Source: QFOX01 sp044237845
GTDB lineage: Bacteria; Pseudomonadota; Alphaproteobacteria; Rickettsiales; UBA3002
Length of the DNA: 64,000 nucleotides
Assembly (NCBI GenBank): GCA_044237845.1
Contig: JBIIEL010000001.1
Coordinates: forward strand, 1 to 64,000
Direction of reading: 5' to 3'
The position numbers and the translations under genes were made by a program. A model generated the notes under the pieces. That model was not told where the DNA came from. It saw only the letters and a list, made by a program, of their open reading frames with translations, and did no database searches. Of the stretch, positions 1-8,394 are shown piece by piece. Position 1 is the stretch's first letter, and each line of letters opens with the position of its first letter.

Positions 1-1105
1 TTTGGTGACAGCTTTCTTGGCGAACCGAGACCTGCATTGACCCCCGGTAATGGACCGAACAGCATTGATGTCACTAGCAGTACCATCACGGTTAAGGCCG
101 ATGGTGATATCGACACCAAATTCGTCCGCAATCTCGGGCCCGGCAATGAAAACCTCGAGGCGGATGGGTTTAGTCAGGTGCAGATTGCCCCCGCATTACA
201 GATGTCGATCTCGTCGTCGTCGTGGACGAATCTGGCTCACAGCTTAACTGCATCGCACACGGTTCTTTGGCAGGATCGACACCGGGCACAAATCAGGCGT
301 GTGCCAGCGGTCCCGGTTCACGAATGGAAGCGATCCATGCGGCGTTGAATACAATGGTCGACGACCTCATGTCTTCCGGAAGTACTAACACCCACGTGCG
401 CATGGGGTTTCTGGGCTATAGCGCCCATGTTAGTAATAAATGGGGTTTGTCGTCCGATAGGCAGCAAGTGCTTAATGTGATACCCACGCTAAGAGGCATT
501 TTTGGTGGTGCAAATTTTGAACATTACGGCATCTATGCCGCGAAAGACATGTTAAACGGCGGCACACCGGGTACACCGAACGCGACCAGCACGGGGTCTA
601 ACCTTGCACATGTCATAACGCCCAATTTTTCAGCGCCTCCGGCACGCACTGCTCGAAGCGATGGCCAACCCTTCAGTCCCCAAAAAATAGTGCTCCTCCT
701 CAACGACGGAACGGTGATGCTTAATCCCAACCGCACAGGCTTTTGGCAAGACCTTACCTATGTTGCTTCGATGCTCCCTCAAGACACCCCTACCCCGATA
801 AGCACCTACTGTCCCACCGCCCACTCGGATGCAACACCCTGTTTTGGCGCGATGATCACCGCATGTAACGCGGTAAAAACATGTATGGCCCCAACAGTGT
901 CCGCGTTGTATTCGTGAATTTCAGTGGTGCCGCAAGTATTGTCGGAGGAAACAATGCCGTTGCCGAAGATGCCATGAAAGCCTGCGCATCAACCGACCCT
1001 TTTACAGGGCAGCCTGATTACATGATCGCACCAACTACCGCAGATCTAAATAACTTTTTGGCCGGGCTAACGCAGGGCATTAAGAAGATCAGAATTGTAC
1101 AGTAA
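1..1105 (+). pseudogene. vWA-domain TadG-like protein, 5'-truncated by the window edge, two frameshifts
   Basis: The reading frame is open from base 1 and has no start in the window. It runs in frame 1 to about 190, in frame 3 to about 880 and in frame 2 to the stop at 1103-1105. The frame 3 part opens with a von Willebrand A MIDAS motif (DLVVVVDESGS) and later has LLLNDGT. The end (ACAS...YMIAP...LNNFLAGLTQGIKKIRI) resembles the C-terminus of TadE/TadG-type Flp pilus proteins. Adding one C to the C-run at 188-192 and one A to the A-run near 874-878 restores a single continuous protein. This fits either a recent pseudogene or two homopolymer errors in the assembly. The vWA fold is clear; the TadG assignment is an inference from the tail. 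Confidence 0.7.
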
Positions 1106-1107
1106 CT

Positions 1108-2427
1108 CTACACGCTCACGCCGCGTGCCACCATGCCATCCGCCAGCGTGTGGCCGCTGATAGAGCGCGGATCAATCGTCGATACCGGTGCCATATCGGC
1201 CTTATCGAGCTGCATGGTTGAGCCCTTGGCGATCACGCCGTTGCGTTCTTCTTCCTTCACCTGCTCCGGCAAATGCGGCAGGGTCACGGGGTAGCGCGCC
1301 ATCGCCGCGTCGAGCGACTGCCCTTCTTTCAGCATGCGCTGCATGTCCTTCACCGCGCCGATGCCGTAGCGGTTCGCCACCTCGATGGTGACGAGCGTTT
1401 GCTTCGGCGCGCGCACGTCGATGAGGTCGTGGCCGAGCAGGTAAATAAATTTTGGCAGCGTGAATTCGGCCTGATGAATCGCATGGCCGGTCTTGGGGTC
1501 GATGATCGAGCTGTGCTTATAGGCATAGGTTTTATTCATCAGCTCCGTCAGGCGCAGGAAGATAGTCTGGTTTTGTGCCCAACGCGCACCCTCACCGGTG
1601 CCCTGCTCGAGTACGTTGGTGAACATGCGCTCGGGCGTAAACGTCTCCGCATAATGTTGGTATAAGTCGAACACTTCACCCACCGTAATCGCCTGGCCGA
1701 GGCCGTTGCGCGGGTTAATCTTGTTGTTCACGAAGGTCACCAAATCCTCGAACATCGTCGTTTTGCGTTTCCAGGTTTCAGCAAACGCCTGCCCCGCTTT
1801 CACCCCCACCATCAAATCGCCAAGGCCGTCGTGGCGCAGCGCGGCGGCGGGGAAGAATAGCAGGTCGGTTAGCACACGTTTGCCGGTGCGCTTCCAGAAA
1901 TTCTGCATGGTTTTTTGTACCATGCGGTTATCGCTGTTTTGTAAATCGCGCAGGGTAATATCGGCGGACGATTTTCCGGTTTCTTCCGCCACCGCTTCAC
2001 CAAAAATATTTTTGATATCCTTATACACTGTCCAGCTATAGCTCGTCGTCATCGCAAGGCTACCAATGCCCATCGCCGCGTTATAGGCGAGCGCCTGATT
2101 ATGTTCGGGGTTGGAGTGCGGATATTTTTTCTGAATCCATTCGCCGGGTTTGGCAAACCAGCGCGCAAAACCATTGCCTTTAAAGGGCGTCTTCTCAAAC
2201 AGCGTGCCGAAAATCCCGCGCGGAATATAGCGTGCTGGCAGCGCGAGCAGCAGGTAGCGCACATATTCCGACGTCGGTGCGAGGGTCGATTGTGTCTGCG
2301 TATGCCGTGGCGGCGCAACATGGATAATCGGCACAGTCGGCGCCTCCTCCATCTGCGATGCAGACGGCAGATTACTCGGCGGCGCGGCGGGGTTTGCCCC
2401 CGCGCCCATTGTTTCAAACGGTTTCAT
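1108..2427 (-). CDS. Orphan protein, 439 aa
   Basis: I do not recognise this family. The N-terminal ~50 residues are rich in Pro/Ala/Thr and probably disordered. The rest looks mostly helical, with a short hydrophobic stretch (AYNAAMGIGSLAM) near residue 120 and another (LLFFPAAAL) near 195, neither clearly a membrane span. No signal peptide is seen. It ends 3 nt from the convergent vWA gene. Its promoter can be read: a PHO-box-like site and a TATAAT box (2436-2481), placed so that transcription would begin about 2 nt before the ATG. This suggests a leaderless mRNA and membership of the box regulon described in the findings. The coding call is solid (long frame, dedicated promoter); the function is unknown. 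Confidence 0.8.
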   Translation of the reverse strand: MKPFETMGAGANPAAPPSNLPSASQMEEAPTVPIIHVAPPRHTQTQSTLAPTSEYVRYLLLALPARYIPRGIFGTLFEKTPFKGNGFARWFAKPGEWIQKKYPHSNPEHNQALAYNAAMGIGSLAMTTSYSWTVYKDIKNIFGEAVAEETGKSSADITLRDLQNSDNRMVQKTMQNFWKRTGKRVLTDLLFFPAAALRHDGLGDLMVGVKAGQAFAETWKRKTTMFEDLVTFVNNKINPRNGLGQAITVGEVFDLYQHYAETFTPERMFTNVLEQGTGEGARWAQNQTIFLRLTELMNKTYAYKHSSIIDPKTGHAIHQAEFTLPKFIYLLGHDLIDVRAPKQTLVTIEVANRYGIGAVKDMQRMLKEGQSLDAAMARYPVTLPHLPEQVKEEERNGVIAKGSTMQLDKADMAPVSTIDPRSISGHTLADGMVARGVSV

Positions 2428-2435
2428 ACAGTTTG

Positions 2436-2481
2436 ATTATAGCCGAGTCGGCACAGAAGTTTTGTGACAGTTTTGTGAAGA
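2436..2481 (-). promoter_or_regulatory. PHO-box-like promoter P1
   Basis: Read on the minus strand, TCTTCAC (2481-2475), AAAA, CTGTCAC (2470-2464), then a 22-nt spacer and TATAAT (2441-2436). The start codon at 2427 lies about 8 nt past the -10 box. The two 7-mers with an 11-bp period match the layout of PhoB-type (OmpR-family) operators. Confidence 0.6.
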
Positions 2482-2502
2482 TTGAGTCGAACCCATGCCG
2501 CC

Positions 2503-2530
2503 TGTCACCCCGGCTTCATGCCGAGGTCTG
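2503..2530. repeat. Short REP-like palindrome
   Basis: Inverted repeat CCCCGGCTTCATGCCGAGG (2508-2526). The same core recurs at 17228-17303 and inside the 62171-62334 repeat. It lies in the gap between the 2427 and 2562 genes, and may act as a transcript-end hairpin for the minus-strand gene ending at 2562 or simply be a dispersed REP element. Confidence 0.6.
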
Positions 2531-2561
2531 CGCACTTAACCATATGAAAAGAATGTATTTA

Positions 2562-3464
2562 TCACCCCACCAGCATCTGCCGCCCCGAAAGCGCAAGCAC
2601 GAGCAGCACCAGCGCCGTCATCTCCATCAGCCCCCAGCGGGCGAGGTGCGTGGCGGTGGCCTTTGGCGTGCCCGTTCCCGCCCAGGGCAATTCGCGCCCC
2701 GGCAAGGTGCCGCCGAGGGAGACATCCGTAAGCGCCGCCACGAACCCATGGAAGCGCCGCGCGGCGAACACGCGCCACGGCTTCGCGCCGGTGGTGAATA
2801 TCGCTGCCAGCGTCAGCAGCAGGCAGGTCAGCCCGCGCGGCAGCGCATCCATCAGCCCAAACAGCGCCGAGGCCGCCCAGCCGAACGCCGCGCCGTTGCC
2901 ATAGCGCGCGCACTGCGCCACCGCGAGGTACGCCAGCACCAAGGCCATGCCGCCGAGCATGTACCACAGCGCCACACCCACCACGTTGACAGCAAACCGC
3001 TCCGCCTGCGTGAGCATCAGATAGCGCTTTACCGCATGGCTATCGGCAAACAGGAAATCGAGCCCCGGCAGCGTGAGCGGCAGCGCCCCTTGCGACGCGC
3101 GACGCCAGTTGCGAAACTGACGGATGGGGGCAAGCCCGTCGCCCATCAGCGCCGGCAGCAGCAGCAAGGTGCAAAGATGCGAAATCTGGTTATCCCGCGC
3201 GAGCAGCACACCCAGCACCAGCGCCGGCAGCAGCAGCATGCCGAGCGCCACCATGCCACGATAAACCCGCGTCGCCACGCCACGATTTTCGCGGTTGAGC
3301 TTGCGTTCGAGCCACGCCGCCACGCGCCCGCTCGCCTCCATCAGCCACGCCACCCCGCTGATGCGCGCCAGAATCTCCCCCACCAGCAACGCCGCCACCA
3401 GCAGCGGCACAAGCGTCTCCGCCCGCGTCAGCATGCCCGCAAGGATGGGTTCAATGAAGCTCAT
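2562..3464 (-). CDS. CobD/CbiB-like integral membrane protein
   Basis: This is a hydrophobic protein of 300 aa with about five or six membrane segments. It shows the CbiB/CobD layout: an early WLMEASGRVAAWLERKLN segment (like the R-x-M/L-G...LE of the family) and a later FGWAASALFGLMDALPRGLT segment, matching the family's fGr-aArlDdl-nwiPaRlt region. Classical CobD converts adenosylcobyric acid to adenosylcobinamide phosphate, but the normal Asp-rich motif is degenerate here, so the activity is uncertain. An upstream in-frame start at 3548 is possible; I chose ATG at 3464 because it falls 1 nt after the stop of the upstream OmpA-like gene, which implies translational coupling. No other cobalamin genes are nearby. 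Confidence 0.65.
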   Translation of the reverse strand: MSFIEPILAGMLTRAETLVPLLVAALLVGEILARISGVAWLMEASGRVAAWLERKLNRENRGVATRVYRGMVALGMLLLPALVLGVLLARDNQISHLCTLLLLPALMGDGLAPIRQFRNWRRASQGALPLTLPGLDFLFADSHAVKRYLMLTQAERFAVNVVGVALWYMLGGMALVLAYLAVAQCARYGNGAAFGWAASALFGLMDALPRGLTCLLLTLAAIFTTGAKPWRVFAARRFHGFVAALTDVSLGGTLPGRELPWAGTGTPKATATHLARWGLMEMTALVLLVLALSGRQMLVG

Positions 3465-3465
3465 C

Positions 3466-4317
3466 TCACTCCACAAAAATTTCCACGCGGCGGTTCTTCG
3501 GTTCCTGCGCGCCGTCTTCCGTAGGCACGGCAGGGTCGGACTCACCAAAGGCGAAATAATGCATCAGCTCGGCAGGCACACCCGCCTTCTTCAGCGCGGC
3601 GAGGATGAACTTCGCGCGCCGCTCCGAGAGGTCGACATTATACGGCTCCGTCCCTGCGCGGTCGGCATGGCCGTTGATGGCAACCTTCACCTTCCCCGCT
3701 GCTTTGATATCGGTCACGAGTTGTGCCAGCGCCGCTTTAGCTGAATTACCGAGATGGTCGCTATCGAACGGGAAATAGAGAATTGTCGCCGTGGTTTCGG
3801 GTTTGTTCGGTTCGCTCGAGGGCGCATCCACGCCCGGCTGTGCCACATGCGCGGCTTCGAGCGAATTCAGGCCCGACAAAAACGCCTCGCGCCGTTCGTC
3901 GATCAGCGCGTCCTCCGCATGGCTCGCGAGGGATTCCACCCAGCGATCATACGCCACCACCGTCGCCGCCGAAAGCGCGGGTTGCGTGCTGCGGTTGGCG
4001 GTGAGCGCGGCGTTCAGCCGCTCGCGGCCTTCGCCCAGCTGTGCCGCCGCATCCGGCCCCACATCCCAGTTGCTGGCATATTCCGGAGCGATATCGCGGC
4101 CATACGCCGCCATCAGCCCCTTATCGGCGAAATATTTCGACATGTTCCAGTCATAAATCGCGGCTTTGTCCTCGGAGTAGTTTTTATACCCCTCCGTGAG
4201 CGCCGAGAAATACGGGTCATCCACCGGCTTCGCCATGCGAAGCTGCGACAGCGATTGCGTATCCGCGCAGGCTGAAAGCAGAAAAACAGAAATCAGTACT
4301 AGAATCTTTGTGCGCAT
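3466..4317 (-). CDS. OmpA-family outer-membrane lipoprotein
   Basis: The protein has 283 aa. The N-terminus is a lipoprotein signal (MRTKILVLISVFLLSAC) with lipobox LSAC and lipidated Cys17. Residues ~25-165 have no recognised fold. Residues ~175-283 form an OmpA C-terminal peptidoglycan-binding domain: ILYFPFDSDHL, then NGHADRAGT, then LSERRAKFI and a terminal NRRVEIFVE. The Asp and Arg that bind diaminopimelate in this family are present. It should tether the outer membrane to peptidoglycan, similar to Pal or YiaD. It is first in a two-gene unit with the CobD-like gene. This is not the usual tol-pal Pal, because it has a large middle region and no tol neighbours. Confidence 0.85.
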   Translation of the reverse strand: MRTKILVLISVFLLSACADTQSLSQLRMAKPVDDPYFSALTEGYKNYSEDKAAIYDWNMSKYFADKGLMAAYGRDIAPEYASNWDVGPDAAAQLGEGRERLNAALTANRSTQPALSAATVVAYDRWVESLASHAEDALIDERREAFLSGLNSLEAAHVAQPGVDAPSSEPNKPETTATILYFPFDSDHLGNSAKAALAQLVTDIKAAGKVKVAINGHADRAGTEPYNVDLSERRAKFILAALKKAGVPAELMHYFAFGESDPAVPTEDGAQEPKNRRVEIFVE

Positions 4318-4461
4318 ATGCCGTCCTTTTGTAAGGAATGTTTTTATCGTGTTTTTATTTTTATTTCACGAGTCTTAGCGCATCGGTTTTGTGGTTTCAA
4401 CGGTTATTGGTTTTATGTGGGCGGCACCACATCGCACACCAAAAGCGTTCGCGATGATCCT
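4318..4461. other. Intergenic region before ndk, nothing firm
   Basis: This is the first part of the 310-nt gap between the divergent OmpA-like gene and ndk. It contains AT-rich tracts that may hold the promoter of the minus-strand gene, but I see no clear -35/-10 pair. The rest of the gap is the palindromic repeat at 4462-4543 and the ndk leader, which has a good AGGAG ribosome site about 8 nt before the ATG. Confidence 0.4.
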
Positions 4462-4543
4462 GCGTAGCCGCGATGGCCGCGGCGAGCCGGAGGCCGTCAG
4501 GCCTAACGAGGGGGAGCGCAGCGGGGGCGTGACGCCCCCACGC
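4462..4543. repeat. Palindromic repeat family, copy F (divergent)
   Basis: It has the family landmarks GCGTAGC, ATGG, GCGAGCC and a closing hairpin GGGGGCGTGACGCCCCC, but an altered middle part. Compare copies at 20363, 32073, 53341, 58884 and 60193. Confidence 0.55.
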
Positions 4544-4627
4544 ACCGACAGGTGTCACACAAAACTGCTTGCGCTGCAACGCAGCATCGCTTACAAGGCG
4601 CGCAACTTAACACCCTAGGAGACCACC

Positions 4628-5050
4628 ATGACTGTTCAACGCACCCTTTCGATCCTGAAACCCGACGCGACCGAGCGCAACTTGACCGGCGCCATCAACG
4701 CGATGTTCGAAAAAGCGGGCTTCCGCATCGTGGCGCAGAAGCGTCTGCAACTCAGCCAAGCACAGGCCGAGGCGTTCTACGCCGTGCATAAAGAGCGCCC
4801 GTTCTACGGCGAACTGGTGAGCTACATGATCAGCGGCCCTGTTGTTGTTCAGGTACTCGAGAAAGAAAACGCCGTGCTCGCCAACCGCGACCTGATGGGC
4901 GCGACCAACCCGGCCAACGCCACCGAAGGCACCATCCGCAAAACCTTCGCCGAATCGATCGAGCGCAACTCGGTACATGGTTCGGATTCCGCTGAAAACG
5001 CTGCGAACGAAATCAAGTTCTTCTTCAGCGACTGCGAAATCGTCGGCTAA
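4628..5050 (+). CDS. ndk: Nucleoside diphosphate kinase
   Basis: The 140-aa protein transfers the gamma phosphate from ATP to NDPs through a phosphohistidine. The active site NSVHGSDS is intact with His117. The N-terminal TLSILKPDA motif (Lys11) and the NPANATEGTIR loop are also intact, and the length is normal for bacterial Ndk. A strong AGGAG ribosome site precedes the ATG. A rho-independent terminator follows at 5072. It is a single-gene unit facing purN. Confidence 0.97.
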   Translation: MTVQRTLSILKPDATERNLTGAINAMFEKAGFRIVAQKRLQLSQAQAEAFYAVHKERPFYGELVSYMISGPVVVQVLEKENAVLANRDLMGATNPANATEGTIRKTFAESIERNSVHGSDSAENAANEIKFFFSDCEIVG

Positions 5051-5071
5051 TTCGCAACATATTCAATACAA

Positions 5072-5099
5072 AAAGGCTGCCCTTTGGCAGCCTTTTTTA
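5072..5099 (+). terminator. Rho-independent terminator after ndk
   Basis: Stem AAGGCTGCC / GGCAGCCTT with loop CTTT, then six T. A-rich sequence on the other side lets it also serve the convergent purN transcript, whose stop lies at 5097. Confidence 0.9.
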
Positions 5100-5684
5100 T
5101 TGCTTCAAAATTGCCTCCGCCACGTGCCTGAACGCGGCGGGGTAAATACGATGCTCCAGCTGATGCACCCGCGCGGCGAGGCTGTCGGGCGTATCGCCCG
5201 CTTCCACTGCGAGGGACTCCTGCAAAATCACCGCCCCGGCATCGAGCTCTTCGGTCACGAAATGCACCGTCGCGCCGTGCTGCTTCTCCCCCGCCGCCAG
5301 CACGCGCGCATGGGTGCCAAGACCGGGATAGGCCGGCAGCAGCGAGGGGTGAATGTTCAGAATCCGCCCGCGCCATTCACTCACGAAGGTGGGCGACAAA
5401 ATCCGCATGAACCCCGCGAGACAGATCAGCTCGATGCCATGCGCGACCAGCGCCGCATCGAGCGCTTCTTCAAACGCGGCGCGGCTGTCATAGGACGTAT
5501 GCTCGATAATACAGGCGGGGATCATGGCATCCGTCGCCACAATAATGCCATACGCATCCGCGCGGTTGCTGATGACGAGGGAAATGCTGGCCGGAAAATT
5601 GCTCGCCCGCGCGGCGTCAATCAGCGCCTTCAAATTGCTGCCCTGCCCGGAAATGAGCACGGCGGTTTTTACGCGGCGGTTCAT
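5097..5684 (-). CDS. purN: Phosphoribosylglycinamide formyltransferase
   Basis: The 195-aa enzyme moves a formyl group from 10-formyl-THF to GAR, step 3 of purine synthesis. Visible motifs are VLISGQGSNLKALI (phosphate loop), ISNRADAYG, the catalytic ILNIHPSLLPAYPG with Asn and His, and TEELDAGAVI with the catalytic Asp. ATG at 5684 overlaps the stop of the preceding gene (ATGA), which is the best start; an upstream in-frame start at 5699 would add five residues. It is the last gene of a purM - unknown - purN unit. Confidence 0.96.
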   Translation of the reverse strand: MNRRVKTAVLISGQGSNLKALIDAARASNFPASISLVISNRADAYGIIVATDAMIPACIIEHTSYDSRAAFEEALDAALVAHGIELICLAGFMRILSPTFVSEWRGRILNIHPSLLPAYPGLGTHARVLAAGEKQHGATVHFVTEELDAGAVILQESLAVEAGDTPDSLAARVHQLEHRIYPAAFRHVAEAILKQ

Positions 5685-6175
5685 CAGATGGGCGACCAAT
5701 CAATACCGCGGTCTTTAGGCTTCTTCTTGATGCGTGGATGTGTTTTTTCTTCTTCCCCAGATTCTTTCTTCGCCGCTTCCGCGGCCAACTGCGCATAATC
5801 ATCGATTACCCAGTATTTCCCCTCAGGAAGCGTCCGCGTCTTTTGTGCATAAAGTATCATCGCCGCAATGGAAGGAAATCCATCTGGTTCATCATATTTT
5901 TTACCCAAAAATTCGGCGATTGTTTTGAGATCGTGGGGTTTCATTTGCGCTACATTTTTAGATGCAGCAGTCAATCCCAATTGGTTTTCGCTGTAACCAT
6001 TAAGTCTGGTGATATTTACAACGCCATTTATAAAATCGGAGAAAGCACCATCGGTCATACCACATTTTCTTGCCAAGATATGCTGATCGCCCGTCTGCTT
6101 CAGCAATTTAATCGCCCATATCGCGTCATGATACGCATAACCAAGGTTTTTATTACTTACCCTCTGAATTCTCAT
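5684..6175 (-). CDS. Unknown protein inserted between purM and purN
   Basis: This 163-aa protein is not recognised. Residues ~10-60 read like a helix-turn-helix segment (AIWAIKLLKQTGDQHILARKCGMTDGAFSDFINGV), which could make it a small DNA-binding protein. The C-terminal ~30 residues are very charged (KKESGEEEKTHPRIKKK) and probably disordered. An upstream in-frame start exists but runs into purM; ATG at 6175 sits 11 nt after the purM stop. It is coupled to purN by an ATGA overlap, so it must be co-transcribed with the purine genes. purM and purN are usually adjacent, so it looks like a lineage-specific insertion. Confidence 0.75.
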   Translation of the reverse strand: MRIQRVSNKNLGYAYHDAIWAIKLLKQTGDQHILARKCGMTDGAFSDFINGVVNITRLNGYSENQLGLTAASKNVAQMKPHDLKTIAEFLGKKYDEPDGFPSIAAMILYAQKTRTLPEGKYWVIDDYAQLAAEAAKKESGEEEKTHPRIKKKPKDRGIDWSPI

Positions 6176-6186
6176 CACACCCTCCC

Positions 6187-7248
6187 CTAAGCGGTTAATG
6201 CTCCCGTATAACTCACCCGCGCCGCGCCGTCGGTGCTGAGGCTGCCGATGGTCACAACCGTTTCGCCCAACGCCGTGAGCGCCGCCGTCACTTCTTCCGC
6301 CTGGGCGGCACGCACCACGGCGATCATGCCGAGGCCGCAATTGAAGGTGCGCAGCAATTCTTCGGATGAAATATTCCCCACCTCTTGCATCCATGCGAAG
6401 ACCGGTGGCAACTTCCACGCCGCAAGGTTGATGGTCGCGTTCACACCCTTCGGCAGCACGCGCGGTAAATTCTCCGTCAGCCCGCCGCCGGTGATATGCG
6501 CCAGCGCCTTGATGCTGCCTGCCTGAATCAGCGGCAGCAGCGATTTCACATAAATCCGCGTCGGCGTCAGCAACGCATCGCCCAAGGTTGCGTAACCCGT
6601 GCTGAACGGCGCAGGCGCTGCCAAATCCGCACCACTGTCACCCACCAGCTTGCGCACCAGCGAATAGCCGTTGCTATGCACGCCAGAGGAGCCAATACCC
6701 AGCAGCACATCCCCCGCGCCGATGTCATTTTGCGGTAGCAGGTTCGCCCGCGCCACCGCGCCGACAGAGAACCCCGCGAGGTCATATTCCTCGCCCGCAT
6801 ACATGCCCGGCATCTCGGCGGTTTCGCCGCCGACCAGCGCGCAGCCCGCCTGCGTGCAGCCCTCGGCGATGCCCGCAATCACATCCGCCGCGGTGGCCAC
6901 ATTCAATTTCCCGGTCGCATAATAATCGAGGAAGAACAGCGGTGTTGCACCCTGCACGATGAGGTCGTTGACGCACATGGCGACGAGGTCAATCCCGATG
7001 GTGCGATGATTTTTCAACTCATCCGCCAATTTTAATTTGGTGCCCACGCCGTCGGTGGTCGAGACCAGCAGCGCGTCCTCAAACCCGGCAGCTTTGAGGT
7101 CGAACAGCGCGCCGAAACCGCCGAGTCCGCCGACAACGCCCGCGCGAGTGGTGGCCTTGGCCAGCGGCTTGATGCGCTCTACCAAATCGTTCCCGGCGTC
7201 GATATCTACCCCGGCTTCTTTATATCGTGCGTTGCTTGACGTGCTCAT
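6187..7248 (-). CDS. purM: Phosphoribosylformylglycinamidine cyclo-ligase (AIR synthetase)
   Basis: This 353-aa enzyme closes the imidazole ring of AIR with ATP, step 5 of purine synthesis. It has STTDGVGTKLKLA, GIDLVAMCVNDLIVQGA, LVGGETAEMPGMY, SSGVHSNGYSLVR and AHITGGGLTENLPR, all in family order, and its length is normal. The open frame continues far upstream, but the family N-terminus (NARYKEAGVDIDAGNDLV) fixes the start at ATG 7248. It is divergent from the DUF2066 gene with a gap of only 12-18 nt, so the purM promoter must lie inside that gene. Confidence 0.96.
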   Translation of the reverse strand: MSTSSNARYKEAGVDIDAGNDLVERIKPLAKATTRAGVVGGLGGFGALFDLKAAGFEDALLVSTTDGVGTKLKLADELKNHRTIGIDLVAMCVNDLIVQGATPLFFLDYYATGKLNVATAADVIAGIAEGCTQAGCALVGGETAEMPGMYAGEEYDLAGFSVGAVARANLLPQNDIGAGDVLLGIGSSGVHSNGYSLVRKLVGDSGADLAAPAPFSTGYATLGDALLTPTRIYVKSLLPLIQAGSIKALAHITGGGLTENLPRVLPKGVNATINLAAWKLPPVFAWMQEVGNISSEELLRTFNCGLGMIAVVRAAQAEEVTAALTALGETVVTIGSLSTDGAARVSYTGALTA

Positions 7249-7260
7249 TTGAGATAACCT

Positions 7261-8388
7261 GTGCGAATGATGCTGATGATGTTGCGCAACATACGCTACC
7301 GGACAGGGGTTTGGCAATGGCTTGCCGTCCTTTTTCTCGGGGTAGGCATGCTTTCCCCGGCCTATGCTGGTGTACAGGAATTTTCTGTGCTCGCGGTCGG
7401 CATCGACCAGAACGAGACAAAAGCCAAAGAATATGCACTGGATTACGCTCGTAAACGTGCCGTGTATCTTGCCATTCGCAAGCTCGACATCAAAGACGCC
7501 AGTGCGCGCGCTGCCGCGATCCCGCCGAAGGAGATGGATAAACTCATCCGCGGCGCCACGGTGCTGCAAACCAAACGCATCGACAATAAAACCTATGCGC
7601 AGGTTACCGTCAGCATCTCGGATAACGCGTTGCGTAAATTGCTCGACATCGAAGACGCCGCCTCCGTAACAGATGGCGGCGTGAATAAACGCAACGTGTT
7701 GGTGCTGCCTGCCATCGTGCTGCCCGAGAAATCGGCGATCTGGGGCAAGGAAAACCTCCTCCGCGCACCACTCTCGACCGAATTGCTGCGTCAATCTCAC
7801 GGCGCAGTCATTCTGCCCGGTGGCGACCTTCAGGATCTGCGGCTCATTGATGTCGAGAACATGAAAACTGTTACCATGGCCGAGATGAAACCGATGTTCG
7901 AACGCTATGGTGTCACTGAAATCATCATTGCCATTGCCACGCCGAGTGCTGAGGGCAGTGGCGATGCTTCCACCGTAGTGCTGCGCCGCCTGAATGCACT
8001 CAATCCCAAAAGTGAGCGGTTCGAACTTTCGCCAGAGAAAAACACCGATTCGCTCTCTACACGCCTTGAGAAAATCGCGCATAGTATCGCCACGGTGAGC
8101 ACCGAAATTGCCACCTCTACCGCCGCGGATGACCGCGCAAAGCTGACAGCAGCGAAGAAAGTTTCCGTCACGCTGCACTACGCAATCCCCAAAGAACTCG
8201 CACAGATACAGGCTGCCGTGCGCAGCACGCCAGGCGTGCTCTCTCTTGAGTTGCCCATAATTTCCTTGAGCGATGCCAGCGGCACGATCTATATCGAAGG
8301 CGATGCCGATGCGGTGCGCGCGGCGCTGGGTAAAAAAGACGTCATTGTCCGCGGCACTGGCGAACCATGGATTCTTTCAACGAGGTAA
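7261..8388 (+). CDS. DUF2066 family exported protein
   Basis: The protein has 375 aa from a GTG start; ATG at 7267, 7270 or 7279 are alternatives, and no strong ribosome site decides. A cleavable signal peptide is visible (LAVLFLGVGMLSPAYA). The mature part starts with the DUF2066 pattern: FSVLAVGIDQNETKAKEYALDYARKRA and a VTVSISDNALRKLL block. The family is periplasmic and of unknown function. Its setting here, between purMN and a PerM transporter with hda just after, is the conserved proteobacterial order. The stop is 6 nt before perM, so they form one operon. Confidence 0.8.
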   Translation: MRMMLMMLRNIRYRTGVWQWLAVLFLGVGMLSPAYAGVQEFSVLAVGIDQNETKAKEYALDYARKRAVYLAIRKLDIKDASARAAAIPPKEMDKLIRGATVLQTKRIDNKTYAQVTVSISDNALRKLLDIEDAASVTDGGVNKRNVLVLPAIVLPEKSAIWGKENLLRAPLSTELLRQSHGAVILPGGDLQDLRLIDVENMKTVTMAEMKPMFERYGVTEIIIAIATPSAEGSGDASTVVLRRLNALNPKSERFELSPEKNTDSLSTRLEKIAHSIATVSTEIATSTAADDRAKLTAAKKVSVTLHYAIPKELAQIQAAVRSTPGVLSLELPIISLSDASGTIYIEGDADAVRAALGKKDVIVRGTGEPWILSTR

Positions 8389-8394
8389 AAACTT

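Noticed and set aside
7249..8178. A long upstream extension of the purM frame
   Set aside because: It is antisense to the DUF2066 gene, and the purM family N-terminus starts at 7248.
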